Shown: positions 12,201 to 23,700 of the stretch, piece after piece
Layout of the letters: every line of letters begins with the position of its first letter
Numbering within the stretch: position 1 is the stretch's first letter
Origin: Colius striatus
Lineage: Eukaryota; Chordata; Aves; Coliiformes; Coliidae
Reading direction: 5' to 3'
Length of the DNA stretch: 64,000 nt
Assembly: GCF_028858725.1 (NCBI RefSeq)
Contig: NC_084759.1
Span: forward strand, 175,179,770-175,243,769
The notes under the pieces: model-generated
Told to the model about the DNA's origin: nothing
Databases searched by the model: none
What the model saw: only the letters and a program-made list of their open reading frames with translations
Made by a program: the position numbers and the translations under genes

Positions 12201-15200
12201 TTAAATCATAATTAAAAAGTGAGTGGTACCAGCAGTGTACTGTTTGAATGTGACCATACCCGGTGACAAGCTCGTTACTCCTGTGCAACTTGGATACAGG
12301 GAAGGAGAAGTGGGTGGAAAGTTGGGAAATAAAATTGTGTATGAAGAGAGGAAGAAATGTAGGTAAACCATTGGGGTAGTAGACATAAGAGGAAGGACAT
12401 GAAGGCATGAAAGCTAGTTTAAATTTTGATATGCACAAGAAGAAGTTTAAATTTTGACATGCACAGATTCCAGGAGCAGAAATTCTTGATTTTCAGACAT
12501 ATCATCCCACAGACATACCATCTCACATTCTTCAGGACACTGAGTGGCTGAAATGTGCCCCGATAATCTTTAGGTTGATTAAAAGAGAGAAAAAAGGAAA
12601 TCCACGTGTGGCAGAAGTGGGCTGGAGTAGCCTTACTCATTACTGTAGGTCAACTGAAATCAAGATATTGTCCTTTCAGAAACAGATTTACTTTGTTTTA
12701 AAGAATCTGCTTATAAAGTCTTACCTGTTATAAAATTATCAGATCACCTACTGCTGAGCAGATCACTTTTAAATTTCCCACAGCTTGAGGATTACAGTTA
12801 ATAAATTGAAGGACAAAGCCATGTTTTTCTATCAAAGGAACCTGACTGTTTAGTCTTTCCATTGCCTTTAGAAGACTTCTATAGAAAATTGACCATTTCA
12901 CAGCGCCATGAAGGCAAACACTGGAATAATTTGTAAAACATTGTTGGTATCCTGTACATTCATACTGTTGTACAGTATATTATACTAATAACTAATAATA
13001 TATTAAAAATTAATGAAGTTGTTGAATAGGAAAAAATAGAAGCTCTAAGGTTGGCAATATGATAAAATTCAGTACATGCCATGAGGAAACAAGCAGAGAA
13101 TAGAACAGTGAACAAAAGTGAGGTGAAGAATAGCTACACCTGCTCTCCACCATTTAGATTATAACACCACCCCTTAGGACAGAGTTCCAGTTGTACAGTG
13201 GGCTGCACAAACCTAGTTATTTTAGGCTGTCACTCCACCACTAATGTTGCTTGAATAAGCCAGTATACCTATTGTTGTATGTTTTTATTATATTTGGTAA
13301 AAAACCATGCCAAGCAACAGCAGGAAATCCTTTTCAGTAGGAAAAGCTGGCATCCACATCAGCACAGTACCTATACTGTGTGACAAGAAAAAGCTTAACA
13401 TAGGAACATCCATTTCTTGGTCACCTGTAAAGCATGGCTTGACAGTTACTGAAACACTGTTAAAACATGGGAAGATGTTGTATACTCGAGGCTCAAGTAT
13501 CAAGGAGATATATTTGAGCAAAACCAAAGAGTAAGCAAGATACTAACATATCCCAATGAAGAGAAAAGTATTTTGGGCAGAATGATTAGTCTGAGTGGAT
13601 GTCTCTGGATATTGCCTGCAGAAGTTAATTTTTCTGGAAAGCACACTCAGATATTCTGCAAATCCCAAAACATGAGCAAACTAATTTAAAGATGGTATGA
13701 GGTTTGGCACCAGAGAAAGAAAAACTTCACAGTTTATGGAACTGTCTGACAGCTCCTAGGCAGAAAATAACGGGTTTGGAGAATTTTAAGTGCTGTGGCA
13801 ACTGCCGGTCAATGTCTTTCTCACCATTTATGCCTGATAACAAGGTATCTCAGAAATAAATTGGTGCTACTAATATAATAATCCTCTTGAAAACAATCTG
13901 ATCCCAAAAGAAAAAGTTGCCCTTCTTGTTTAAGCACTGGAAAAGAAGGAGTTTCAACTTGTTAAAAGAACCTAACCTTAGGACAAGACTTTCTTCCTTA
14001 AGCATGACTCTGACTGAAACGACTTCCAGCATTTTGTATGGCCGGCAGCATGGCTGTGGGATGTTCCTGTGGACTCGGACTCGAGTCCCTCACTTTCCTT
14101 GGACTCTTGCCTCAGTCTGCTTCTGCTAGTCATCAGCATGGATAACTAAAACCAATTGTATGCCAATACGAGCCAGGACACTCCCTTTATGTGCCATGAC
14201 TGCAAGCTTTGATATGCCATAATAATGCTTTCCTGATGAGCTACAAACATTCGGGATGGATCTTGAATAGAACTGGGAAGAGTTCAGAAGTTCTACTAAA
14301 GCAGGGATGGCTTTCTTGGAAAAAAATGCAGATGCAAGTGGTTCAATACAACTGGAGGAAAATGGATTATTTACAAGTTTCTCAGACTAATAAAACAACT
14401 CTTCTGTAATTATACTTAACATAAAAACCTTGAGACAGTACATTTGCATTTTGCAAGGGAAAACAGCAAACATGACAGACCTGGGCACTGCATACCAGGC
14501 TTCACATCACATCACAACTCACAAAATCGTCACTGCTCCATTTTCTGTCAATTTTGCCACACAGCATATGTTTTTCCAAACTGCCATATCCTGAAAACAG
14601 AACATGCAGCTCACGAATTGCTGGCTCTGGGAGCCAAACTAACTGCAATTTTGGTAGTCATGAGTGGGAAACAATTTAATTGTTCTCTGGGGTGAAGGAT
14701 GGAAAGAAAAAGGCATGTGCTGATTAATACATTGCAGTGGTGATCCACCCTCTAACTTGGGGACTAGAATTCAATTCCTCTGCCTCACTTCATATGGAAA
14801 ACTGAATTTCTCTTTGGACTATTGCTGTAAAGTAAGCGATACTCCCACAGCATCTGAAACAAAGGTTAATAATTTGGAGGAAAGACATTCCCTGATTTCC
14901 ACAGACACTGGGTGAGGCTCAAACTTTATACACTTTTGGATTGAGCTAACTGAACAAATAAGGCAAATTGTGTTGGCCATCATTAAGGATTAGTATTTAG
15001 AGGGAAATGAAATATTAGAGAGAGTCAGTGCCACTAGAAATGTTTTACTAATGCAGAAATTCAGTCCTAATATATATATAAAAAAATCAGTAATTCTCAG
15101 CAAAAACCTTCACAACCTTTAGGACACTAAGGAGTACGAACCTTTTCTGTATGATACAATTTATATATGGAAATCGACCTTCTACTTGCTCATCTAATTG

Positions 15201-15576
15201 ACATTTGACTGCATTCCTTGTTTGTTAAACAACATTCTTTTAAACAAGTTAGGCAGAAACAAAAAGACTTCAGTATCCAAACTGAAGTAAATCCATGTGT
15301 CTTTAGTGAAATGAATAGACCCCTTAAGTCTGAACCAGCTGAGAACCAACCCCTTTTGGGTTGTTTTCTGGAAATACTTTTACTAGAATTCATTCCCACG
15401 GGAAATAGGAATGCCATTGTCCTGGGTTGCTGCTGTTGGGACAAGATGCTTTTGAATTTAAAACTCTGGCCATTTTACTGTCTGCATTTCTAGCAGACAC
15501 AATATGCTCTTTTTTTGTTTTTTCCAGGAAAATTATAATTTTCTACGCTTTGCCAGTTTTCTCCCTTACTTTTTTT
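9226..15576. other. Intronic DNA with minor tandem repeats only
   Basis: About 6.3 kb of AT-rich ANO6 intron. It holds a diverged tandem duplication at 12417-12472 and a short TATATATA run near 15070. Open frames are short, and I see no ANO6 exon 2 on the minus strand. Confidence 0.5.
12417..12472. repeat. Two-copy 28-bp tandem duplication
   Basis: Units at 12417-12444 and 12445-12472 both start GTTTAAATTTTGAYATGCAC and then diverge. This is a local duplication in ANO6 intron 1. Confidence 0.8.
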
Positions 15577-15603
15577 GGGGGGGAGGGGAGGGGGGTGACG
15601 GGG
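15577..15603 (+). other. G-quadruplex-prone run
   Basis: Four G runs of 7, 4, 6 and 4 bases are separated by loops of 1, 1 and 4 bases, which meets the usual intramolecular G-quadruplex pattern. It lies in ANO6 intron 1 at the edge of the CpG island. The G-rich strand is plus, so it is on the template strand for ANO6 and the RNA would carry the C-rich complement. A pyrimidine-rich stretch precedes it. Confidence 0.75.
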
Positions 15604-16101
15604 TGGAGGGAGTGGGTAGTGATGGTTCATTTTGCTTGGCTGTCAAACTAAAACACGGGAGTCGGGCGGTCCGGGGAGAAGTAGCGGCTGGCCGCCGGGA
15701 CACTGCCCGCGCGGGGCGTGCGGGGGCCGTGGGAGGGCATTCCTCACATTTCCCAAGGGACCGAGGCGCCCCGCCACAGCCCGCGACAGCAAGGCTCTCC
15801 GGCATCGCCCTTACTGCGGAGAGCTGCTCCTGTGCCACCACACAGCAGAGGGGAAGGCACAGGTAAAGTTTCCGGCGCTTTTCGAAACACTGCAGCCCGC
15901 GCTGATGCTACGGCAGCGGCCGCACCTGGCGCACACCGCCACACAAAGACAACGCGTGTCGTCCCCGCGGAAATTCGCCGAAGTTGTGTCAGGAGCGGGC
16001 GCGCCGCGGGGCCAGCACCCCGCCTGCCCCCCTGCTCCCGCTCCCTACCCGCCCGCGGCACCGGCCCCACGACGGCCCTCCCGCGACAGCCCCCTACTCA
16101 C

Positions 16102-16198
16102 CGGTCTCTCCGTCATCATCATCTTCCTCCTCCTCTCCCTCCTCCTCCTCCTCCTCCCCCTCTAGATCCAACAGTACATCTTGATTCTCCGCATTCAT
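16102..16198 (-). CDS. ANO6: ANO6 (TMEM16F) exon 1, coding part, N-terminus only
   Basis: ANO6 is a plasma-membrane Ca2+-activated phospholipid scramblase and ion channel that exposes phosphatidylserine, for example on activated platelets. The minus strand has ATG at 16198 and reads MNAENQDVLLDLEG followed by a Glu run and EEEEDDDDGET, 32 codons plus one base (G), ending at a consensus donor (G|GTGAGT, intron GT at 16101-16100). Mammalian ANO6, as I recall it, begins with a similar VLL motif followed by EEEEDDDDGD, and the next residue is Val, so a split codon starting with G fits. The exon sits in a CpG island and is head to head with DBX2, the expected neighbour. No transmembrane or calcium-binding region is in the window; these lie in later exons below position 1. 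The Glu run is longer than I recall for mammals. The match is short and acidic, so synteny carries much of the weight. An alternative is another gene with an acidic first exon. Confidence 0.75.
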
Positions 16199-16274
16199 CT
16201 TCCCGAAGTTGCGGCCCCCAGCGCCCGCTCTCCCGCCGCCGGGGAGCCCGCCTGCCCCGAGCCCTCCCTGCCCG

Positions 16275-16318
16275 GAGGCGGGGCGGGGGGCGGTGGGGGA
16301 CGGGACGGGGCGGGGCGG
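16275..16318. promoter_or_regulatory. Cluster of Sp1-type GC boxes
   Basis: Several overlapping GGGGCGGGG-like words lie in 45 bp, about 80-120 bp upstream of the ANO6 start codon. These fit binding sites for Sp/KLF factors and mark the likely core promoter. Binding is inferred from motif only. Confidence 0.6.
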
Positions 16319-16356
16319 CCGCCAGCACCTTCCCGCTCGCGCCCCGGCGCTGGCTG

Positions 16357-16407
16357 CTCGGCCCGGCTCGGCTCGGCTCGGCCCGGCCCGGCCCGGCCCG
16401 GCCCCGG
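16357..16407. repeat. CTCGG/CCCGG pentanucleotide repeat
   Basis: About ten tandem 5-bp units alternate between CTCGG and CCCGG immediately upstream of the GC-box cluster (minus-strand sense) in the ANO6 island. CpG-containing repeats of this kind are prone to length change and to structure. The unit order (mixed units, then five CCCGG-like units) suggests local expansion. Confidence 0.85.
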
Positions 16408-16640
16408 CTCTGGGCGCTTCCCAGCTCCTGCCTCAGGCGCCGAACCCCGGCAAGGTGCGCTTCGGGCGCGGCGCAGGGCGGGCAGCCATCTCCTTCCCCG
16501 GTCCTGACCTCGCTGTCACCTTGTAACGCGCAGTTTGCTGGAGCAGTCGCAACGGGGAGAAGACACTCACTGATCTTTGGGCGGAAAGAGGCAGAGATCG
16601 TTGTCAAAATCGCACCGCGTAAGCAGGCACGAGTACATAC

Positions 16641-19504
16641 TTCATTAGCAGTAGCCCAAATGATTAAAAGAGGGGAGCTGGAAAAACGTTGTATTAATCA
16701 CGGTGTGTTTTCTTCCATTTTTGCAGTTGGCTGTATCATAGCATTCATTCATGCGACCATATTATAAGCTGATCAAATGACATCTTAAAACAAATTAGTT
16801 TTTCTTAACAGGATCCAAGGTGAAGATTTTACAAAGATTTCTCTGGTTTCATCTATTTGTTTATCTTTTGAAAACTGGGTGAGGAGTGTAACCCCTGGGT
16901 CTTTTAAAAGTATGTCAGGTTATGCACCCAACCATTGAAGAACTCACCATTGCTAAATACTTCTGAAAATGTAAAGCCCACATACGTAAAAAACCCATAA
17001 ACTGCTAAGTATTGGCAAAATTATTTGGAGGAGGTAGCAGAAGTTGGAGGAGGAAGGCTTAAGGACTGAACAAAAAGCCCATCTCTAGACTTCCACTGAT
17101 GTGTTCAACTCAGTTGACTGGAGGTTGTCCTCATCTCCATCCTTGTGTTCAGATACAAACTAGGAGAAGTGTGCAACATAAGGATTGCAGAACCTTATAC
17201 AGAAATGCTGTGGTGGCAGAAGGACTTTTCCAGCAAGAAAGCAGAGGGTTCTCCAACCTGAAAGACATCTAGGGGAGTGGCCAGGGAAGAACTGGACCGA
17301 GTTTAAATACTGGGAAGAAATGGAAATAAGGCAGGAAAAATGGATTGAAGAAAGGTGTTCCTTTTGGGGAAAGGATGAGATGAGAAGAGCAAAAGAACTT
17401 GTTTTTTCCTGCATAAAGCAATAAATACCCTATAAGCAATCTATTTTCAATCTCTAGTCTATTGCTGATACCAAAATGGCCCATAGGATCTAGGATGTCA
17501 AAAGCATACAAACAAGTATCTGGACTAAAAGCTATTTGTCAGATAAACTTGTCTCTTGCTAATATGGTTGTCTTTGTCAAGCAACTGTGGGTTGTTACAG
17601 TGAGTGTAAATGCAAGCTCCTTCTGACAAAAATTAGTTGAGAAATTTAGTCGGAAAGTCTTGGAGCAATTCAGCATAGCAAACACCCCCTCACACCACTC
17701 ATCACTTGAAAAGAGAAGTGGTGACTTCATCAGAACAGAAACTACTTCTCTCGACCTTGCTGATGCACCATTTGACACTGAGCCTTTTCCCTCACTCTGT
17801 TGGATAGCGAAAGCCTCACAGAGCCGAGCCACAGCAGGGCAATGCCACCATCAGGACATCCAGTAACAGCTAATGCCAGATAGTGAGACATATTTTTGTG
17901 TGTCCCAAGTTTGGTATACAGTGTGTCACCCTGTGACACAGTCAGTCTGCCCCTGAACATCTCAACTTGTACCTTGCTTGTTGTCATGACCACCTGTCAG
18001 GTTTTGTGCTTGGTGAGGTTACAAGGACAGAGCAAGCTGCGCGGCTCCTTGCCAGGAGCATTTACCCCAGGATGCAGACACTGCATGGTTTCACTGTGTC
18101 GGGCAAACATTGCACTGACATTGTTATATCTCTGTATTGTGTAATATTCCACTGCTCTCCTTCCTCGTGGGTCCTTCCCAGACTGTTGGCCCACTGCTGA
18201 GATCTTATTTTCTAAATGATGGGAGGACGGGAGGAGAGCAGGGAACGTTACAGACAAGGGACAGCTCAGGGCTCTCATCCAAGATTTGTGCACTCTCAGA
18301 TACACAGCAGGGTCATCATTGTTTTACAGGCTTCCTCTTTTCACATTTCACAAATGAAAATGTAATTAAAAACCCGCAAAGTCAAAAAAAGAGAAAAACT
18401 GTAGGAAAAAAAGAGGAGCATTTCAAAACCAGGCTATAGACAAAATGTGGGGGGTTTTAACTTGATCTTATTAAAATACAGCTAGAGGGTCTACCTCCTC
18501 AATCCTGCTCGAACACAAAGATTTTGTAGGCTTCATTCAGCCTTCAATATCTGAATGTTCAACTTCATAAATTACTTAAAAGCTGAGTTTTGCAGTTATC
18601 TGAAAAGGCAATGAGTACTGTGTCTAAAATTCCCGTGAAATCATTTGAAAATGCATAGCTATTTATTTTTTAACTTTATACCTGATGCAAATATTTCCAT
18701 GTGTACTTTTGTTTCCATGTGTACTTTTGTAAAGCACCAAAGCTTCAGAAGCTCGGTTTTGTCTATCCTGAAAAACAGAGATTAAAAAAATAAAAAGAAG
18801 AGAAAAATGCAACAGCACCACCCTGCTGCCATCTCTTTGTCAGACAGGTAATAACAAACGAGCTGCTCCAGGAACTGCAGTTGTGTAACCTCCAGCAGAC
18901 AAACTGAGTTTTTCAAAAGTCAGCTGAAACGAAGAAGTTAGGTTAAACCAAATTTTGGGGGTTTTTTTGCCCCAGTTCAGGCCTGGCTGTTTTCAATTTT
19001 GCTGAAGAAGAAATAAAAATGTTTTAGCATTCCTTGTTGAGAGAAATAACTGCAAAAGTCCATGGAACCAGTAGAAAAATTGCTTCTGTGAGTAAAGGTT
19101 TCATAGCAACCATAACAACATATGTCAGGAAGAGACTAAAAGAGATTGTTTCGTCCAGCGGTGACAAAAGTTTGGTGTGGGCACCAAGTCTCTAACAGAC
19201 ACAAACCTGGCCTGACACCAGGGTCTCTAAGTCACAGGGTCATTGACAATGGATCTGGTGCTGAGCATCAGAAATATGGTGTCAATCACTGGTCTGGTCC
19301 AGTCTGGCCCCCAGCAGTAAGACGGTTTTGAATATATCCAGACATTGGTGACAAGAATTTGCCAGTCAGGTGCTTCACTGTTTCCAGTGAGGGGTCCTTG
19401 AGGTCCCCTGATAAGCTCCTGCTGGTGTTTCACTCCTGTCCATAGACAGCTAAAATAATTTTTCAGCAGCTGAAGCAGCTTCCCCCTTGTCCTCTCCTAG
19501 CATC
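16641..19504. other. Intergenic DNA upstream of ANO6
   Basis: Between the ANO6 island and the first intergenic CR1. It holds an 8-bp inverted repeat (TGTGTCAC, loop CCT, GTGACACA) at 17922-17940 and the 18-bp tandem duplication at 18694-18729. No coding region is supported. Confidence 0.5.
18694..18729. repeat. Perfect 18-bp tandem duplication
   Basis: TTTCCATGTGTACTTTTG occurs twice head to tail with no mismatch (18694-18711 and 18712-18729). The perfect identity suggests a recent slippage event. Confidence 0.9.
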
Positions 19505-20258
19505 CATGACAACAGCTGGTTGTTCTCTGTTCCTAAGCACCAATACAGGCTGGGGGTCGAACTGCTGAAGAGCAGCTCTGCTGGAGACCTGGGAGTCCTG
19601 ATTGATTAGAAGCTAAACATGAGCCAGCAATGTGCCCTAGTGGCCAAGAAGGCCAATGGTATCCTGGGATGCATCAAGAAGAGTGTGGCCAGCAGGTCAA
19701 GGGAGGTTCTTCTCCCTCTCTACTCTGCCCTGGTGAGGCCTCATCTGGAGTCTTGTGTCCAGTTCTGGGCTCCTCAGCTCAAGAGGGACAGGGAAGTGCT
19801 AGAGAGAGTCCAGCGCAGGACCACCAAGATGATCAGGGGATTTTGGAACATCTTTCATATGAGGAAAGGTTGCAGGAACTGAGGCTGTTTAGTCTGGAGA
19901 AGAGGAGATTGAGGGGTGATCTTATTAACATTTATAAATATCTAAAGGGTGGGTGTCAGGAGGTTGGGACATCCCTTTTTTCTATAGTAGACAGTAACAG
20001 GACAAGGGGTAATGGGATGAAGCTGGAACACAAAAAGTTCCATTTAAACATAAGAAAAAACTATTTCACTGTGAGGGTGAGGGAGCAGTGGCACAGGCTG
20101 CCCAGGGGGGTTGTGGAGTCTCCTTCCTTGGAGGTCTTCAAGACCTGCCTGGACATGTTCCTATGCGACCTGATCTAGGTGACCCTGCTTCTGCAGGGGG
20201 ATTGGACTAGATGATCTCTAAAGGTCCCTTCCAACCCCTACCATTCTATGATTCTATG
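19505..20258 (+). mobile_element. CR1 LINE, longest recent-type copy, ORF2 C-terminal half and 3' UTR
   Basis: The copy begins in the CR1 region AGGCTGGGGGTCGAACTGCTG. It encodes the ORF2 tail ([20 protein letters not shown] at about 19640-19700, then [20 protein letters not shown]) and continues through [20 protein letters not shown] to [16 protein letters not shown], with two ATTCTATG-type tail units. The frame changes at about 19840-19850, where GGGATTTTGGAACATC replaces the usual GGGACTGGAGCATC, a net +2 shift. The copy at 32.1 kb carries the same variant. There is no reverse transcriptase core, so it cannot move on its own. The 5' end is approximate. Confidence 0.93.
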
Positions 20259-20607
20259 ACTCTCCTCTTAATAAAAACATATTATGTACAGAAAACAATC
20301 ACCTTGTTGCCTCTGAGGCTTTTCCCATCCAGGCTACATAAGCCCAGGTCTTTCAGCCTTCCAGCACGTATCACAGTCTGTGCTTTCTTCTCTTCTAAGA
20401 AGTTAGTGTAAGAAACTCAGTGTGAGACTCCGTGGAGGCAGAAGATGACAGTTTTTACAAAATCTCTTAAGAACATTGGCTTTACTCACTCACAGTCCCT
20501 TTCTGAATGGTCTCATTCACTTCCATCCTCACACCCACATACTTAACAAAGATGTAAGTGCTCAGGTGGTCTGTCCAGGATCACTTCTGTGTAGCTCAGA
20601 GCACAAG

Positions 20608-20757
20608 GGCACTGTGGAGCCTCCATCCTTGGAGATATTCAAAAGCTGCCTGGACACAGTTCTGGGCAACCAGCTCTAAGTAGCTCTGCTTGAGCATCAG
20701 GTTGGACCAGATGACCTCCAGAAGTCCTTTCCAACCTCAACCATTTTGTGATTCTTT
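20608..20757 (+). mobile_element. CR1 LINE, 3' terminal fragment
   Basis: It shows the last ORF2 codons (TVEPPSLEIFKSCLDTVLGN) and the 3' UTR (GGTTGGACCAGATGACCTCC), ending TTTGTGATTCTTTGA. It lies only 350 bp beyond the previous CR1 in the same orientation, but its 3' UTR variant differs, so it is a separate insertion. Confidence 0.88.
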
Positions 20758-20758
20758 G

Positions 20759-23700
20759 AAGGGATGCCAGATGTGAGGTGGTCATCATGTAGGTTAAGAA
20801 ATAACAAACAATCTTTTGACAGGTCTTTTATACTCAAGAGGCAAAAATCACTATGGCATAATTCTTTTCCATCAGAATTTTGCTTACTTTCACCTCCATA
20901 AATTTTGGGCAAGTCTGCTCAACATTCCTTAAGGCCATTGTCTGTGTTCAGGCTGGGACAAAAGGAAAAGGAATAGAGTATGTCATGTGCTGTTACCTTC
21001 TTCCCATCTTCCTCTCATTAGAGGGTAGGGTTGTCTGCCAACAGGTAGACTGTGGTTGGTTTTCCTGAAATGCAGGCCTCCTGAGCTTAACAGAGGCAAT
21101 GGGCCTCAATTTTACTCCTGTGCTCCATGTCCTTGTTTATGAATATGGTCCATTTTTTACATTGTTCTGCTGGTTTTTTTATCATGCTTTTGCAGCTATA
21201 TCCACTCACACTTCATTCCTGCATTCTTAATGCTTCCATTGCAACTCAGTACCTCTGTACACCTTCTTTCTTTGCCTAACCCTTTATTTTAAGGTACAGT
21301 GCCCAACAATAAATACTGCATTCCAGGTAAGAACTCACTCACAGTGAATACAATTGCAGTACTATTTTGAACGTGATGCTCCTTCTAATGTATCCCAGAG
21401 CAACAATTAATTTCTTTGCAGCAGTACCACACTGTCAACTCATATTTCTATTGCACTCTGCAATAAGTCTTAGACTAATTTCTGCAGTTGAGTTTTTTGT
21501 CAGGCTATCTCCCCTTTTGTATTTCTGTAGTTGATTTTCTGCTTTTAAGTGAACTTTTTTTCCCCCTTTGTTTCTGTTTTCTTTCTTCATTTGATCAGCT
21601 CTTTCTCATTTACTGAGATAATCTTGAATTCAAATGTTGCTTTTCACAGCGCTTGTGAACTGCTGACAAAATTCATGCTGCTTAAACCATAATCTTAGCA
21701 GAATGAAGACCATGAGCACTGAGGGAGCACACAGTCTGTGAATGTGAAGGACTGGTAGCACAAGTGTGCTTATAACAAACCCCAAACAAACTTGGAGGGA
21801 AAGTTTTACGGGAAAGGTATCAGTTATTGAAACATACTGTATTAAGGCCACTACAGCAAAAATTATATCAGTGAAGACTAAATTTGAGAAGAATGGCAGG
21901 AAACAAGTATCACTATGTGAAGAGCTCTTTAAGGATATAAAGGTCAAAGTGTCCATCACTGTAGGATTCGTTTCAGAGCAGAGAACACAGACGTCTTTTT
22001 GTCCTGCATTCTGGAGTGGAATGGAAGAAGTAATTATCTCAGAGATCAAACAAAGTCTATTACTTCACATTTCATAAAACTTCAGGCTTTTTAATAACTG
22101 CTAAGATATTGTACCTTTGTGTCTGAAAGCAGATGAATTTTAGTGCATTACTGAAACTGTCTGAAACTCAGTAACAGAAAAGATATAATTTGAAATGCTG
22201 TGATAGCCTGCAAAGCCCCTTTTCTAATGGAGAAATAAAATCAGAGAGAAAATAAAAACAAATAAAATGGCCATTCCCACACAAGAAGTTCCCTTAAGTG
22301 CACTGAATTATTCAGAAATTTGCTGCATTAAAATCAGCAAAAGAAAACATAAGAGAGTGTGCTTCCAGTTCAGCAAATCATACATTTTCCCTGATACTGT
22401 TAAATTAATGCTTACAATCTGTTCAAGATCAGAGAAAAAGGACTGTGAAGAGTTTGGAGCTGATTTTATTTCACTAAGTTCTTGTGTTTATTTCAGTATG
22501 ATTCACAGATAGAGAGAGCAGTGAAGCATTTAAGGGAAATTAAAATGACCCAAACCCAGTACTTTTCTTTGACTTCAGTCATGTTTCCAATTGTATGTAA
22601 TTCTCCCAGATTTCTTAATTCGCACTCTTGCACGCAGCCTCCAGTCTGACAGCTTCAGTCTCTTTTGCCCTCTATTGAAGTGAATTGGTAACAACAATTG
22701 CCAATAAAATGTGCACTGCAATATAAGGGAGGATATAAATAATTGATCTCAAGCCAGTGACATGTTTAATTACTTTATGTAAAAGTCTCATAAGTGCTGC
22801 CAAGTCTTTTTCTGGCTCCTACCTATAAGTTCATTTTACCTTCTTTCACTAGCTGTCCTTACTATGGGATGTAGACATGATAATTATATGGCAAACTTTT
22901 TGTCCGATATTTCTAATCTGTTTAATACAAAGCTTTTAATTCTTAGGAAAGGTCTATCTACAGCCAATGAATATCTTAGAATAATAGGCTCAGAGTTCAA
23001 ATAGTTTTCTTTTTCTAACGCAAATGTCTCACCTCCAACAGTTCAGCACATTTAAATTCCAGGGAGTTAATAGGGTTGTTTCACCAGGTGAATTACGAAC
23101 AATTGCATACAATCATTTCATTTGCAATGTGCTGTAGTAGTTTTATGATATTTTAATAGTACTTACAAAAAAAGCAATTTAATTCCGTATCTGTCTGGAT
23201 ATCCTTAAGTCACAGGAAACGACTGTAGCAAATCTTGTTCATTCTTCAAGAGAGGGCATGTTCTCAATTATCCTGACTTACCCTGTGAGTGCTCAGTTGA
23301 TTACAAATTTTACTCTAGGCAGGTGGTATGTAAGGCCAAGTCACTCACATGGGTTAGTTCAGGCATGGTACATTACTAGCATGACTAGTTCTTCCAAAGC
23401 CCATGCTAGTAGCTCTGCATGCTGCTGCCTTTTGCATGGGGACATACTAAGCTGCTCCAAATTAGCTGTGATATCTGGCTATCATGTTCAACGGATGGAG
23501 AAACTATGTCCCACGCTTGTGAGACTGCAAACAGATTATCCTAATGTTCTGAGAATATGCAAAGAGCTACATTTAGTACTGAGCTGAACCCCATGGAAAC
23601 TGTTAAACTGAATAGTGTAGTGCAGTATTCTCCTGTCCAGTGCAGGTATAGCCTGGATGAGGAAGCAAAGAAGTACATGCAACCACATTATATAACTCTG

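Larger units (their letters stand above)
1..16101 (-). other. ANO6: ANO6 intron 1 (5' part, runs off the window)
   Basis: Everything below the exon 1 donor at 16101 should be first intron. I looked on the minus strand for the conserved second and third ANO6 exons (the segments around DFRTPEFEEFNG and RRIDFVLVYEDE as I recall them) and saw neither, so the intron is at least 16 kb here. This agrees with a long first intron in mammals. The intron is AT-rich and holds three CR1 fragments, short tandem duplications and scattered A/T runs. A short, diverged exon could be missed by eye. Confidence 0.6.
15650..16640 (-). promoter_or_regulatory. ANO6: CpG island and promoter region of ANO6
   Basis: Base composition switches abruptly from AT-rich flanks to a region of about 1 kb dense in CpG, with NotI-type and BssHII-type CpG words, GC boxes and C-rich tracts. 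It surrounds the ANO6 exon 1 start at 16198. No TATA box is evident upstream of the start codon on the minus strand, which fits a dispersed-start housekeeping promoter. Transcription probably begins somewhere between about 16230 and 16550, but the exact site cannot be read from sequence alone. Long open frames across the island on both strands are a by-product of low stop-codon density. Confidence 0.75.

Noticed and set aside
15718..16767. 349-codon plus-strand open frame across the ANO6 island
   Set aside because: It is Pro/Arg/Ala-rich with no domain, overlaps the ANO6 exon antisense and the pentanucleotide repeat, and is explained by few stop codons in GC-rich DNA.
19630..20178. 182-codon frame that looks like a gene
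   Set aside because: Its second half is the CR1 ORF2 C-terminus and its first half is out of frame with CR1; it is a dead LINE.
21630..22049. 139-codon hydrophobic minus-strand frame in the intergenic region
   Set aside because: No family features, the opposite strand is also open, and about one frame of this length is expected by chance in the window.
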